A DNA stretch of 64,000 nt, taken from NCBI GenBank assembly GCA_905250075.1, contig CAJNOP010000044.1, positions 653,547 through 717,546 on the forward strand, read 5' to 3'. This document shows, in pieces, positions 13,201 through 26,201 of this stretch. The stretch's first letter is position 1. The number at the start of each line of letters is the position of its first letter. The DNA comes from Rotaria sp. Silwood1. Its lineage: Eukaryota; Rotifera; Eurotatoria; Philodinida; Philodinidae. Position numbers and translations under genes: made by a program. The notes beneath the pieces are model-generated. The model was not told the origin of the DNA. It made no database searches and saw only the letters and a list, made by a program, of their open reading frames with translations.

Positions 13201-13687
13201 GTCATTGTATTATAATTGGATTAGTTTCCGATACAAGATTTTATATAGCACATTGATATGAAATGAAATATATTAAATCATAGAACTAATTCTATTGTAA
13301 ACATTTTTTGAAAATCATAACTCACTAAATAGAAATTTATAAGATATAAACAATGTAAATATATGTCATTCATCGATGTTAAATTAATTTCAACATCTAA
13401 GATTTTAGTTTGCATGCAATTCAAATCACATTGTTATGTTTTGTTTTTTTTTTAAATAAAATATAGAAAATGAGATATTAAACATTTATGTCAAAGTATA
13501 CATCTTTGTTATTATTCATTAATATTAATAATAATAAAGAAACAAAACATTCTATATAGCAATTATTTAATATTTCAAAGATCTATTTACGAATAAGTTT
13601 TTTTTTGTTTATAGATAAAAAAGAAAAAATAAAAATAAAAATAAATAATAATCTTATAGATGAATTATTCTTTTTTTTTTCAATGTT
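10231..13687. other. Long intergenic region, no secure gene
   Basis: AT-rich sequence upstream of the SPRY gene and downstream of the LIM gene. A 61-base splice-flanked open stretch on the minus strand (11751-11691) and a short basic ORF (11503-11357) are the only coding-like hints, and neither connects to a gene. Homopolymer tracts are common. Confidence 0.45.
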
Positions 13688-14048
13688 TTATTGATCGGTT
13701 GGAGGATTATTAATATTGATTGTGTCACCAGTTACATTGCTTTCATTCGAAAAACCTGATTTATAATTTCCTTTGATTTTGAATAATTGCATATAATGAG
13801 TTTTGCAATAAATTTTACCATCATTTGATGTAAAATTACCCGGTCTATAAATGAAAAAAAAAACATATGAAGATATTCATATGAAAAAAAAAAAATCTAA
13901 AATTATTTTCTCAAGTTCAAAAAACTCACTTGAGAACAGATTTACAATGTGCACATCGAAAACATGGTTTATGATATGCTTTATTATTAACCATTATTTT
14001 TTCTGTTGCATATACAGTTTTTTCACAAACAGTACATTTTGGATCCAT
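13688..14048 (-). CDS. Single LIM-domain protein
   Basis: Exons 14048-13930 and 13844-13688 (85-base intron, phase 2) encode 91 aa. The LIM zinc ligands are all present with canonical spacing: C5-x2-C8-x17-H26-x2-C29-x2-C32-x2-C35-x17-C53-x2-H56. The text around the second finger (GKIYCKTHYMQLFKIKGNY) is typical of the LIMD2/EPLIN-type LIM domain, where this segment ends in KGNYxxGF; here GF follows at 70-71. The remaining 20 residues are polar and unstructured. LIM domains of this group mediate protein contacts at the actin cytoskeleton or in signalling; no enzymatic function is expected. The first Met is only four residues before the first zinc ligand, so the protein is essentially one LIM domain, as in LIMD2. 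Confidence 0.88.
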
Positions 14049-15446
14049 TTTAAAAGTAAATATGTAGAAGAAAAAAAAAGTAAAAGATCTACGCAATTGA
14101 ATACAGACTATTTTCTGTTCGTTGGTCTTTTTTTGGTTTTATGTATATTTCTTTTTTTTTTTGTTCTTTCCTTCGTTGCAACGAATGGATTGTACACGCA
14201 ACAAATAACTGCGAAGTCTACAGTAGAATATCAATAAATGCAAGAAATTGCTTGAATAATGTTCTTTTACTATCGTTTCTGTCTAAGCCCTTTTTTTTTC
14301 CTGACAAATGACTTCTATTAGTATTAGAGATATTCTTTGCTTTCGTAGATATTTTTCCGATGATAGATATATAGCACCAATGGTTGGTTATCCAAATTTC
14401 ACAATTGCTAATCGATAGATAGAGCAAAAAGTCGATAATATGAAAATTTTCAAAACTGCTCTTTAACAAAAAGAAAATCATTAGAACAAAAAAAAAGACA
14501 CCTTGACATATATATACACACGTATTTGTTTTCACATACTTAAGACATCATCAATGTTTTTTTTGTTTTTTAGAAAATGTACATTTATAATTTTCTAGTA
14601 TACGAGAAATAAAATTGAGTTCGATGAAGTCTTCCATTACTTACATTTTTCTTTTATCACTTAATCTATCATATTAAATGATAGAAATAGTAATGTGGAA
14701 TGATATGAAACAGAAATGTAGCATTTTTTTTTTTCGTTCGATATTATGGCAAATAGATGATAAGATATTGATACAAATAACATAATGATTATAACTATGT
14801 GTCAATCATCAAATGTTAAACATTTTTTTAATGGAAATGTTAAACAAATAATCAATAGGATGAGCATAACTAATGGGTTTTTTTTTGAGAGTGATTAGTC
14901 AGTCATGCATGGATATCGATTTGTTTTGAAGACTTTTGGACAAAAATACTAAGTGAATGATAACATTATTATATTTATTATTAATAGATTTTCAGAAAAT
15001 ATTACGGATATATATGAAGAGAAAAAGTCATAAATGCAAAGTCGAATAACAAATAGTAGCTACATTACTCATTAATAATCAATATATCCGACACGAAACA
15101 AATAAAAACAAAAAATATAATTTAACCAGAAAAATACAACTTGTCTTTTCAATAATGTGTCCCTTGACGAAAATCTACCTATATTTGAGAAGAAATTATT
15201 AAAACAATTGTTGTCGTTTTTTGTCTTCCTCTCTGTATCTCCTTGTTAATAAATGTTTCTTTAATTCTCAAAAGAGTTACAAACAACAGTGAATATTTCT
15301 CTTTGTTTTTACTATGACTAGATTATTGAAACATAAAAGCATTTTTGCGCATTTGTGAGGATTATTTATATATATAAAGATATATATATATGTGTGTGTG
15401 TAAAAATACTATATCTAACCTTGATTTTGCTCTTGTTAATTTATAA
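14049..15446. other. Intergenic, no gene recognised
   Basis: AT-rich sequence upstream of the LIM gene. It contains poly-T tracts and a TATA/GTGTGT simple-sequence patch near 15368-15402. ORFs here are short and of low complexity. Confidence 0.5.
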
Positions 15447-15740
15447 TCAAAGAAGAACTCCATTGATAACAGCATGAGAAGAACGATTTCTTAATGATGA
15501 TGGTTGTATTATATGAAGTTTTATTAATAATTGAGTCCATAAAATTTGAAAAGAATTTTCATGATAAAAATTTGCATAAAGTAATACTAAAATAACAGTC
15601 ACCATAAATAGAAGACCACCAATATACCATGAATCGAATGGATTTGCTACATAATATTTTTTAGTAGTTCGAATTGTTGATGCTATTGTAAATGTTTCAT
15701 TATCGAATAAATATGATGATGATGATGATGATGTGTGCAT
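15447..15740 (-). CDS. Small single-pass membrane protein (predicted)
   Basis: An uninterrupted ORF of 97 aa starts at the first ATG. The N-terminus has a run of six serines encoded by a GAT-type microsatellite on the plus strand. A hydrophobic segment at about residues 38-57 (WYIGGLLFMVTVILVLLYAN) is a convincing transmembrane helix. It is followed by a mixed, weakly basic tail ending in VINGVLL. No family is recognised. No intron is needed. It could be the last exon of a longer gene, but no upstream exon was found. Confidence 0.5.
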   Translation of the reverse strand: MHTSSSSSSYLFDNETFTIASTIRTTKKYYVANPFDSWYIGGLLFMVTVILVLLYANFYHENSFQILWTQLLIKLHIIQPSSLRNRSSHAVINGVLL

Positions 15741-17240
15741 TTGATAAATATATGTATCTTCTTTTTTTTTATTATGTAAAATATGATCAAAGAACTAATC
15801 GATTTTAATATGGTGATTCTTAATAGTTGTCGACAAAACGAATGCCAAGAGAAGAAGAAAAAAAATGACAACGAGTTGTTATCACGCTTATGTATTCTTT
15901 GTCTCTCTTTTTCTCTATTCTCGTTCTTCATTTGCATTGACTATAAATGTAGTACCCATAGAATAGGTCAGATAAGCATATGAAATTTTCCGGAAGTTCA
16001 GTTATTTTCTATCACAATATAAGAAAAGAAAAAGTGTAATATATTTTCTCAATGTTAATATTCATTATTCTTGTATATTTTTATTGTATTGTCTACCAAT
16101 AAATAAAACAATTTTACTATATATATATATGTTATACATCGACAAAATCTACCAATATGCTTCATAAAAGAAAAAGTTCATAAGACTTTTTTTTTCTTTT
16201 TCTGTCTTTTTTAATAATACATTTTCTTTTTTTCATGATGTTGCCATTGTCATTATTATTATTATTATTATTATTATTTGATTAGCATCGGAGAAAAATA
16301 GGAAGATGAAGGTATGTTTAGAAAACAAAAAAAAACCGTAATAGCTGATCTCGAACGAGAATAATATAGAATGATTTGTAGTTCTATTTTTGTCAAATGA
16401 CAGCCACATTAATTATCCAAATGATATAACTTATTCTATGGAAATTAGAATATAACATAGAATTATGAAGTATAAAACTTAAAACATCTATTATGTATGA
16501 GATAGTTTATTTCAATTATTTAAAAATTTTTGATTGACATAGTATTCTTCAATTTTTGAATAAATATTTTTATATTTTCAAATTATTGAAATAAATTTGT
16601 AAGAAAATTATCAGATAAAAACTATATCTTAATTATTAAAAAAATCAATCAGATTTATTTCGGTATATAAATGAAAATTGTACAAAGTAATCTTCTTCTT
16701 TTTTTTTTCTACCAAACAACCTTGAAGGATAAAGGATTAATTATTAATATTCTGTAAATACATTGCAAGAATATCTTCAAAAAAAACAAATCTTCTTTTC
16801 ATTTAATGGTAGAATAGAATCGTATGATAATAATAGTATTAGAAGATTTTTAAAATCTGAATTTCTTTTTTTTTCTTAAGAAATCACTTTAAATAAATCT
16901 GTTTCGCTTGATTGATTTTTTTTTGTTTTTCGTCAAATTGTTATGTATTTTATTTTATCACACATTATTTATACGAACATTTCTACAACGTTAAAAACAA
17001 AAAGAAGTACACAAAGAAAGACGGAAACTATATTTATATATGAGAAAACTTCTTTTTGTTTTTTGCTTATGATTATGATTAATTAACATAATACAAATCT
17101 TGTATAGGATGATCCTTTGTATGTTTTTTTGTTTTGACTATTACAAAGAAAAAAAAAAGAAAAGAAACGAAAAGAATCTTAATAATAGTCGAGGTAAAAT
17201 ATTTTGCACATATATTAATACATATATATATATATAAGTT
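15741..17240. other. Intergenic, simple-sequence rich
   Basis: AT-rich spacer with a (ATT)n microsatellite at 16252-16279 and many poly-T tracts. It probably includes the 3' region of the NEK gene ending at 17241. No gene seen. Confidence 0.5.
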
Positions 17241-20200
17241 TTAAACCAATTCGAGAAATACGAGTTGATCAACAAGAAAACAATCACTGGTTTTTTTAAC
17301 AAATGCTGTTAGACCTTGAGTAATTTTTGTATCATCTAATGTTGGATCTGTTCGTTGTGCACTACGTTGTTTTACTAAATAATTATGAACTTTTTCAAAT
17401 GTTTCTTCACCTAATGTTTGAATTGCTTTACTACAAAATAAAAAATAAATAAATTTTGCCAATTAAAAGATTTATTATTATTATTATTATTTATAATAAA
17501 AAAAAAATATTATTTACGTTCTTAATGATGTAATTTTTCTATTTTTTGCAAGTGGACCATATGCATCACAAATCGGATTATCTTTTAATGTTGAATTATT
17601 TTCATCAATTGTTTTGTTTGTTAAAGATTTTTGTTTTGTTGAATTTGAAATTGTTCTTGATGATGTTATATATTTTGATGGTCGAATTTGATTAGATATA
17701 TTACGTGGATCAATAGTACGACTCATTGAATTTATTGTTGAATTTTTTGATGCAGACATTATTCGTTGTCGATTTTGTGTTGTTTCTTGACCATTAAAAC
17801 TACGACATACTTGATCATAGAATTCTTTTTCATCATTTTCACGTGTTGGACTATAATCATCTTCTTTTTCAAAATCATCATAAGCTTCATAATATTGATT
17901 TGTTAATGTTGGATCAATTGGTAAACCATCTTCATCACCAAATTTTTCAGCTATTTGTCTATAAGTTGTACGCATTGGTGTTATTGGTCGATCTTCATTA
18001 TTTTTATTACGAATAGATTTATTAAAATCATTTGGACGTTCGGTATGCGTACGAACAGTATAAGTTTCTTCATTTGAATATTGCTTGGAATCTGAGAAAA
18101 TAATTATAAGAAATATCAATTGAAAATATTCTGTTTCTATTGTATTTTAAACTGATTTTTATTGAATCAGTTTAAAATAAAATAAGAAGAGTTATGTAGT
18201 TTGATAGAGAAATTTCTATAGCAGATATGATGTACTGATTGAGATGTAAAGGAACAATCAAAAATGTTTTCATTATATAATATTCTAGTTATATAAAGTT
18301 AGTTGAAATGTTTTATATTCGGTCGAATTACAAACAATTGTCTCTTATTGTCGGTTGATTCTATGACATCTAAATGTAAAATTTTCGATTTTTTTATTTA
18401 TTACGTCTCTAGTAAACCTCGAAATCGAGGTACATTTTTTATTTTCCACTCTGACTTGTACCAAGCTAATTATTGCGCATACTCGTCAGACGAATCCATT
18501 TTCTCCTCACGCTTCGATTAGCACTAATTCTCAGAATATTTATTTTTGTTGCAAAAAAAAAGGTTTCTGCACTATGGAACTCAACAATCACCTCGACAAT
18601 TTATCGTTAATAACCGTCATGTGTTTCATAATAAGGTCATGCAATTCCTAGTATTTGTAAAAATAGCATAATAAGTCGACCTATTTATTAAACTAAAAAA
18701 AGTAACACGTATGTTTGCTTATATTCTCACTTCATAAAAACTATTATTTATTAACAAGAACTTTTCATGAATAAATTATTTGTCGATCATTTCAAAGAGC
18801 TAGATAAATTAATATTTGTAGCATACGTGATTAATACTAACCTATTGGGAATACTGCTCTACTTCATTAATATTTATACTATTTAGTGTAATAGATACTT
18901 TAATCAACTTTGTTTGAATATGAAAGTAGCACTAGACAAAATACATTGTTGTTTGTTTTTATTCATTTCCTAACAGAGTACTTACAAACTACTCGTATAG
19001 GAGAAAGTTTTTGATTGTAATTAGTTGTAGCATGTACAAATCTTTCTTGAAAGAAATATTAAAGTTTGAACTAAACTTTAAATTCGTCTGACCCATAAAG
19101 GAAAATCTCTTTGAATTAAGTAGCCTATTTCGAAGTCTGATTTTTCGATTACAGTAACATTTCATGTTTTCGACTGATACTAAAAAATTTCTTAAAATAA
19201 ATCGTTCTTCTCTTTTCTACTCGAAAGTAATAAAACCATATTGATTTTGATCATAATTGAAATATATTACAATATATATGACAAAATCATTTTAATTCTT
19301 TCATATAAACTTTGTATTCATTTTCGATATTTCAATTCTATATATTAACTTACTATGATTACGACTATGAAATGTTTGTGGTAATTTAGAACGTGGTTGT
19401 TCTTTAATTCCAGCAACAGTTGAAGATGGCCATGGTTGCTTCATCTATATTAATAGATAGTAATTGATTCAAAGAAAAATAAAAAAAAATAATCAATAAA
19501 CTTACAGATCCAAAAATAGTACTTTCACGCATCATTTGTCGACTTTGAGCAGCTTGTAATGTTTGTGATCGAATTGCTTGACTAAATAATTATTGAAGAA
19601 ACTCTTAAGTTGATTTTTATTTATAAATATACTTACTTAAATGCTTGAGCACGAGCATCAGCTTCGTGTAATTTTCGTTCAATCATCGTTTGTTTAGCTG
19701 TTTTTTGTGTATTTTCTGCTTTTAAAGTCTCTTGTTCTTCTTGCTGTTGTTCTTCTTCTTCTTCAATTTTTAAATTACGTTTATAGAATGTATTATTTCC
19801 AAGTTGTACGTCATTATCATCATCATAATCTTCAACAACAATAGCATTATCTGGACTAGATAATGACCAATTTTGTTTTTTCATTTCACTATAAACAATT
19901 GGATTTTGTCTAAAAGATATTTATAAAAAATTTTTATTGAACAACGAATATTCTAAACGTACAAACGAGAATGAATATCTTTTAAACGACGATTAGCATT
20001 GACTGTATTTTCTAATGGAATATTCAATTGAATTCTCTAAAAAAATCAAATGTTAATAATCTTTTATTTTATTGTTTTTCTTAATTAATCTATTACTTGA
20101 CGATGTGCAAGAATTAACGGACTTTGTAGTAATTCCGCAGCACTAGGTCGTTGTTTTGGATCTTTGGTAAACATTCTAATACAGTAGAACAGAACATATC

Positions 20201-23200
20201 ATGTTTGTATAGTCTATTATTTTAATAATAAATTTAATTTTCTACATAGAAAATAGTTTGATCAAAACTTTATCATGTTGATTGATCTTAATGATTTCTT
20301 GAAATTTTCAGATACTTCTACTTTTGACAAAAAAACTTCAAAAATTTTAAACGAGTAAAGAAAATATCTATCCGACAAGCAAATAGAGCAATATTTGAAA
20401 CTATACTTTAAACATTTAACGTACGAGAAAATATCTCCAAGTGGTTCACTCTATTTATTTCTGTATTTTTCCAAAATATTGGATATCACTAGAGTACTGT
20501 AGCCATCAAAGATTTTCTTTTCTTGTTTAGATTTGATTAAGGGAGCCATTGTTTATTAGATTTCTCTTGCAGGAGTTCTACTTTCGAAGAAAAAACGATA
20601 TATTTGGGAATTTCGACTTGAAGTTTTGTACAGATGAAAATCTCTATTAGAATATCTCATGTACAAAATTTCATCGTTTTTAGATATTGTTTTACTACGA
20701 TACGGATATCTGTGAATATATCTAGGCTTTTCCATAAGTGCTGTATTCGATAAGGATATATTGAGAAATCTGTATCTTGGCAATGCGATATGCATAATCA
20801 TTAAAACTTTATACATGAAATAGTTTAATCAATAACTTCATGTGTACGATGTTTCAGTTCGAAATTTCCAAATATATATTTTTTTTCGAAAACTGATCGT
20901 CTGCAGAAGAGATGTACTAAAAAGTCGCTATCTCGACCAAACCTAAACATAAATAAATAATTTATGTAGGTTACGTCACTGTAGTGATTTTCTCTCTATA
21001 TATTGGAAAAATATGGGGGATCAGCAGACCGGGTCACTTGTAAATGTTTCCTCATTAGTAAATTATCTCTAATAGACTGAAACATTAGTACATTAAGGAA
21101 TTTTTTGAAAGTTGATGAAAGAACAAACCATCATAATTCATTAGATTATCTATACAGTTGATGTGAAAATTGCCTGTTAAAACAATTAATGAGATTAATT
21201 TTATGAGATCTAATTTCTGTCTAATTACATTCAAAAACTTTTTTACAAATAAGAATTTTCTATATTCAATTAATTTTAATTAAGTTTCATGAAATGAAAA
21301 ATAATGTGATGTTACATATTCGTCTATATAAATCATTCATTTTATATCAAGACGCTTGAACCTAGCCGACTTGACAAGGAACTTTAAACTAGTTTCTGAA
21401 TAAAGTCATTTATATTTTTGCAAAACACTTCCATTATATCCATGTAAAAAGAAAACAACTCAAAATTAGATTAAAATCGATTATTTTCGGATTAATAATC
21501 TATTATAATCTGATTTTAGGCGTCTTTTTCTTATATGGATACTACTTACACATTTTTTTCACATATAAAAAAGTGTGTAATAATCTCTATACTTACTTTT
21601 TCAATAAATCATTTAGTTCTTTTGAATATGTATTTGGTAATTCAGGTGGTGTTCCTTCCACTACTTTATATATAACATTCATAAGACCTTTTCCATCAAA
21701 AGCATGTTGATAAGTACACATTTCATATAATAAACAACCAACCGACCTAAATAAAACATTCAAAAACAAAACAAATTCTCAATCACTAAAATCTATTATT
21801 CATACCAAATATCCGATTTCGATTCATAACCATCATGTTTCATTACTTCCGGTGACATGTAATATCTTCATAAAATATACAAAAAAAATAAAATAAATGA
21901 ATTTCAAAAAAAAAAAAAGATTCTATTTTCAAAGACAAAACAAAAAATGAACATACGGTGTTCCAGTGAATGTAGTTGCATTTTCCATTGTTCCAACTAA
22001 TACTCGACTTATACCAAAATCACCAATTTTAACTTTATTAGATTTAAGAAAAATATTTCTTGCTTTTAAATCTCGATGTAAAATTCTTGATTTATGCATA
22101 TATTGTACAGCAATTAATATTTGTATAAGCCATTCAACAACTTGATCTTCTTCTAATGTAAGATTTTTTTTTTTTAATTCTTTAAAACGTTGATCAAGAT
22201 CACCACCCTCACAATATTCTGTTACAATACATAAATAATCATTTTCAAGAAAACTTTCATAAAACTAAAATCATATAGAACCAAAAAAATAAAATTTTTT
22301 GAAAATAATGTTAATGTAAAAATCGAGTAAATTTCTTTCATTCATTTATGACTTGAAAAGATTCGTTCAAAATATCGTATTTTTATTGCAATTAAATCCT
22401 TCTTTTGTTGAAGTGCTTGAAAGAAAAATTTAACAGATTAATGAAGTCCGATATATGAGTAAATATCAAGTTCTTTTGTCTGTCAAAATTCTTGATTTTG
22501 TCTGATATATTTTTCTCTTAAATCCTTGAAATCATTCAATCTCGAAGTATAAAAGCCTATTCATTTTGTATTTATTAAATTTTGTTTTCTTGTTGAGAAA
22601 ATTACATTTTTATTTCATTTGATAATGTAATCCGATGAAAAGGTTAACCCGACCTTTAGTAATTAGTATTTTTCATTATTATAGCTTAACGTTGTTCTGT
22701 TCAAAACTGATTCTTAAAGAATGAGAAGTAAAATTTTAGAAAAAGCACGACTATAACTAAGTATATTTTTCAAATACTATTATTTCTATTAAAATTAATG
22801 CAATCCGATTTAGTTAACGACGATGATTTCGAATATGTTGTCTATGTGTTATTGAACTATTAGGCCGTACTAATGAAAAATGGCAATCACGAGAGACTTT
22901 TTAAATCTTTTTCGTTGGATTATGTTATTAAAGAAGAAGAAAATTCAATTTTCTCAACCAGAAAACAAAATTTAATAAATACATAATTTAATACACCCTT
23001 TTATATCTCGAGATCCAATGATTCTAAGAAAACAAGACATAAGGTCTTCATACTTCAGTCAAGAAAAGCTTGATAGATTTACTAACACAGTTATATGAAT
23101 ACATATTCAACGACGTTTTCAAGCTGTCTATATATGGAACCTAGTTTTTTTTAAAACTAAATCAATTTCTAATTAATTGAAATAAAATTCTTCTTCATGG

Positions 23201-23774
23201 TTTTTCATCTTAAAATACTTTCTAAAGGTTTNNNNNNNNNNNNNNNNNNNNNNNNNNNNNNNNNNNNNNNNNNNNNNNNNNNNNNNNNNNNNNNNNNNNN
23301 NNNNNNNNNNNNNNNNNNNNNNNNNNNNNNNTATATATGACTTTATTAGCCTCTTCAAATTTTCAAAAGCATTTTTCAGCTGAAAAATGTTCTTGTTGAA
23401 ATAGAAATAATGTATTTCTAATCCCCTTCTTCAAATGTTTAACAAAATGAATGATATCTACTCGTTTTATTTTTGGCATGACCGACATCTTACTTTAACA
23501 ATATATTCATTATGTAATTTTGATAATAGTTCAGCTTCACGCACAGAATCAACTGTTTGATCAGCTTCCATTTCACCTAATCGAACAACTTTAAGTACTT
23601 TTCTATAAATAAAAATTTTAATGATTTTTTAAAAATAATTTAAAATATTCTTTACTGATCATGTCGTCCTTGAAGATCCGTAACAAGATAAGCTGTACCG
23701 AAATTTCCTGCTCCTAATTTTTTGATTATTTTATAACGTTTATTATATATTTGTGGTTCCTCATTTTCAGTCAT
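17241..23774 (-). CDS. NEK-family kinase with long tail (downstream paralogue)
   Basis: Twelve exons give 700 aa: 23774-23656, 23602-23494, 22264-21957, 21865-21806, 21746-21597, 20175-20097, 20036-19963, 19909-19637, 19581-19506, 19444-19354, 18091-17518, 17430-17241. The kinase domain (~14-270) has the glycine loop LGAGNFGTAYLV, the Lys in KVLKVV, HRDLKARN, DFG and a T-loop TFTGTPYYMSPE, as expected for an active Ser/Thr kinase of the NEK family. The KVLK and GE(M)xxxxTV segment after the loop is closest to NEK11 in my judgement. A coiled, Glu/Gln-rich stretch and a long polar region follow. The end is a ~60-residue module shared with the neighbouring NEK. NEKs act at centrosomes, cilia and in checkpoint control. 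It lies 84 bases after the stop of its paralogue. Intron 7 uses a GTACGT donor. Confidence 0.88.
18144..18178. repeat. 14-bp perfect hairpin in NEK intron
   Basis: ATTTTAAACTGATT and its exact reverse complement are separated by seven bases, inside the 1262-base intron 10 of the downstream NEK gene. It may be a small terminal-inverted-repeat relic or chance in AT-rich DNA. Confidence 0.6.
23232..23331. other. Assembly gap (100 N)
   Basis: Exactly 100 unknown bases lie inside intron 2 of the downstream NEK gene. The round number suggests a scaffolding placeholder, so the true length is unknown. Exon phases on either side still agree. Confidence 0.99.
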
Positions 23775-23786
23775 ATTTATTATTAA

Positions 23787-23819
23787 TCTAGAATACAAAG
23801 AAAAATTTAGTTTTTTATT
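23787..23819 (-). promoter_or_regulatory. Poly(A) signal and 3' splice acceptor between NEK genes
   Basis: On the minus strand, AATAAA (23819-23814) lies downstream of the upstream NEK stop. A pyrimidine-rich acceptor, TTTTTCTTTGTATTCTAG, ends at 23788, 13 bases before the ATG of the downstream NEK at 23774. This order (stop, poly(A) signal, acceptor, ATG) in 84 bases is what a trans-spliced two-gene operon would show. A short 5'-leader intron that begins within the upstream gene is the alternative. Confidence 0.6.
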
Positions 23820-23858
23820 ATCGAAAAAAAAAATATATATATATATATATATAAATCG

Positions 23859-26201
23859 TCAAGATGTTTCTGTTCGTTCATTTAATTCATTTAAACATTC
23901 ATGAAGTACAAGTTCATTTATTAATGTAGATGCATGTGAATTTGAACTTAATGCTTGAAGACCAGATAAAATAATATCATCTGTTCGTGTTGGATCTTGA
24001 GATTGTTCTTTATGTTGTTCATGTAAATAATTATAAATACGATTAAAATTTTCTGAACCAATTAATTCTTTTGCTTTACTAAAAAAGAATAAAATAAAAT
24101 AAAAAAAAAAAAACATATTCGGTTTTTGTTTTTTTATTAATCAACCTTCGATAATAATCAGTTTTGATTTGTTTTGCTGTCGAACTAAAAGGATCCATAT
24201 TATTATCTGAAACATGAATATCGTCTAAAAGAAAAAAAAAATTAAATTATTAATGAAAAACTTTATATACATATTAAAATTGAATAAACCTGAAGAATTA
24301 TTTTCAAAACCATCAATAGAATCCATGGATGATGTTGAATGAACTGGTGATGATGGAACTTGTAATGAATTTTGGATATGTTTATTTATTATTGGACTAT
24401 TACTGTATGAACGGCGAAGATCTGGATGTGATGGTTCTAAAGAAGAAATTATTTTTCAAAATTATTTTTAATCGTTTTATGAAAGAAAAATAAAAAAAAC
24501 CTATTCTCATAATGTATATATGTTAACATGAGATTATCTTTAATAAATTTGAAATGTATATAGGTTTTTTTATTATACGAGAAAATTTGATGACATAGAA
24601 TAGTATTATAGAAAAAAGTCTTGCAAAGATATTTTGATATACTGAAGACAAAAAAAAAGATTCGTTCGAATTTGACTAAATAAATATTGATTTGGAATGT
24701 TCATAAAAGTTTATTGTTAAAGAATACAGCTGCATAAAATGGTTATCAAATGTAAAAATTAATGACTTTCAACTAGAAGAAGATACAAGTTAAGAGTTAT
24801 AAACGATGGATGAAATCTTATAGTTATCGAGAAAAACAAAGATAATATATAATGACTCAATCCAAATGTCATGCCTCACTGACAGTATGCTAGGTTTTAG
24901 TCAATAATTTTTCTTCAAATTTTTTTACAAACTCTAACAATTCATTCTTCTCAAGTTCGAATGCTAAAACTCAATAGATTCAATTTACTCGATTCAGGAT
25001 CAGGAGTCGATGATTGAGTGGCTAATTTTTTTGTAGTATTTGCTTTTATTTCAATCTAAATTAATAAACAAACAACAAATTTCTTTCATTTGAAAACATT
25101 CTTCTTTTTGAAAACATACTTGACTAAACTCTTCTAATAATTCTGATGCTTTCAATCGTTTTTCTGGATCCTTTGAAACCATTCTAATTAAATCAAGATA
25201 AATTTCCAAAAACAAGAAAATAAACAAAAACTTCTTTTCTACTATTTACTGTAAATAAAGTTGTTGTACTTTTGCTGGAAATCTTTCCGGTAATAGAGGT
25301 GCAGGCTCTCGAAGTATTGCATCCATTGTTTGTATAATATTCGATCGTTCAAATGCACGTTTACAAACACTTAATTCATAAAGAACACAACCCAAAGACC
25401 TATTTAATAAAAATTAATTTAAAACAAAAGAAAATTTTCTTCTTATCATCTTACTTACCAAATATCTGATTTCATATTATATCCATCATATCTTAATGAT
25501 TCTGGACTCATATAGTATGGTGTACCAATAAAAGTTGATGCTTTATCTAATGTGTTTATCATTAAACGTGATATTCCAAAATCTCCAAGTTTAATATAAT
25601 TTCGTTTTAAAAAAATATTACTAGTTTTAATATCACGATGAAGAATTCTTTTTGAATGAAGAAAATCTATAGCTGATAAAAGTTGCATAAATAAATCAAT
25701 AACTTGATCCATTTGTAAACGGCTACGTTGTTTACGTAAAGATTTTAAAAATTGATCCAGATCACCATCCTTATTGGTTGTTTAAAAAACAAGAAAAAAA
25801 AAATAGTTCTTTTTTCAGTGTTTTAAAAACAACAAAAAAATCAAGAATTTTACTTCACAATATTCTGTTACAATACAAAAATACGATGCATCTATAAAAC
25901 TATCATAAAATCGAACTATGTTTGGATGACGAAGACGTGCTAAAATTGATGCTTCATGTTCGGCATCTAAAGATTCATTTGGGGAAGCATCACCGATAAA
26001 TATTGCTTTTAAAACTTTTCTGAAATATAATGAATTTGTTAATATTTATTCATAAGATGTTTTTTAAGCATACTTTTCATGTTTAGATTTTGTATCATGA
26101 ACTAAATAAGCTGTACCAAAACTACCTTGACCAAGTTTTTTTATTTGTTGATATCGATTGGCATACATGGTAGTTTGTGCAGTTTCTCCGGATGTACACA
26201 T
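23859..26201 (-). CDS. NEK-family kinase (upstream paralogue)
   Basis: Nine exons give 443 aa: 26201-26074, 26019-25854, 25769-25459, 25399-25250, 25183-25120, 25055-24989, 24436-24290, 24224-24146, 24078-23859. The kinase domain has the loop LGQGSFGTAYLV, KVLKAI, HRDIKTSN, DFG and TFIGTPYYMSPE, so all catalytic residues are present. The tail is much shorter than in the adjacent paralogue but ends in the same module (KAKELIGSENFNRIYNYL, then DPTRTDDIILSGLQAL, then a LINELVLHE-like end). Several intron positions match the paralogue, for example after DIW in subdomain IX, which supports tandem duplication. The ATG was chosen as the first in frame; an AG acceptor-like site lies 7 bases upstream. 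Assignment to NEK is firm. Which vertebrate NEK it matches is uncertain, with NEK11-like favoured. Confidence 0.9.

Noticed and set aside
13851-14237. Plus-strand ORF of 128 codons
   Set aside because: It is antisense to the LIM exons, which have perfect zinc-ligand spacing.
20556-20816. Minus-strand ORF of 86 codons
   Set aside because: It lies inside the 1421-base intron between kinase exons of the downstream NEK and has no recognisable motif.
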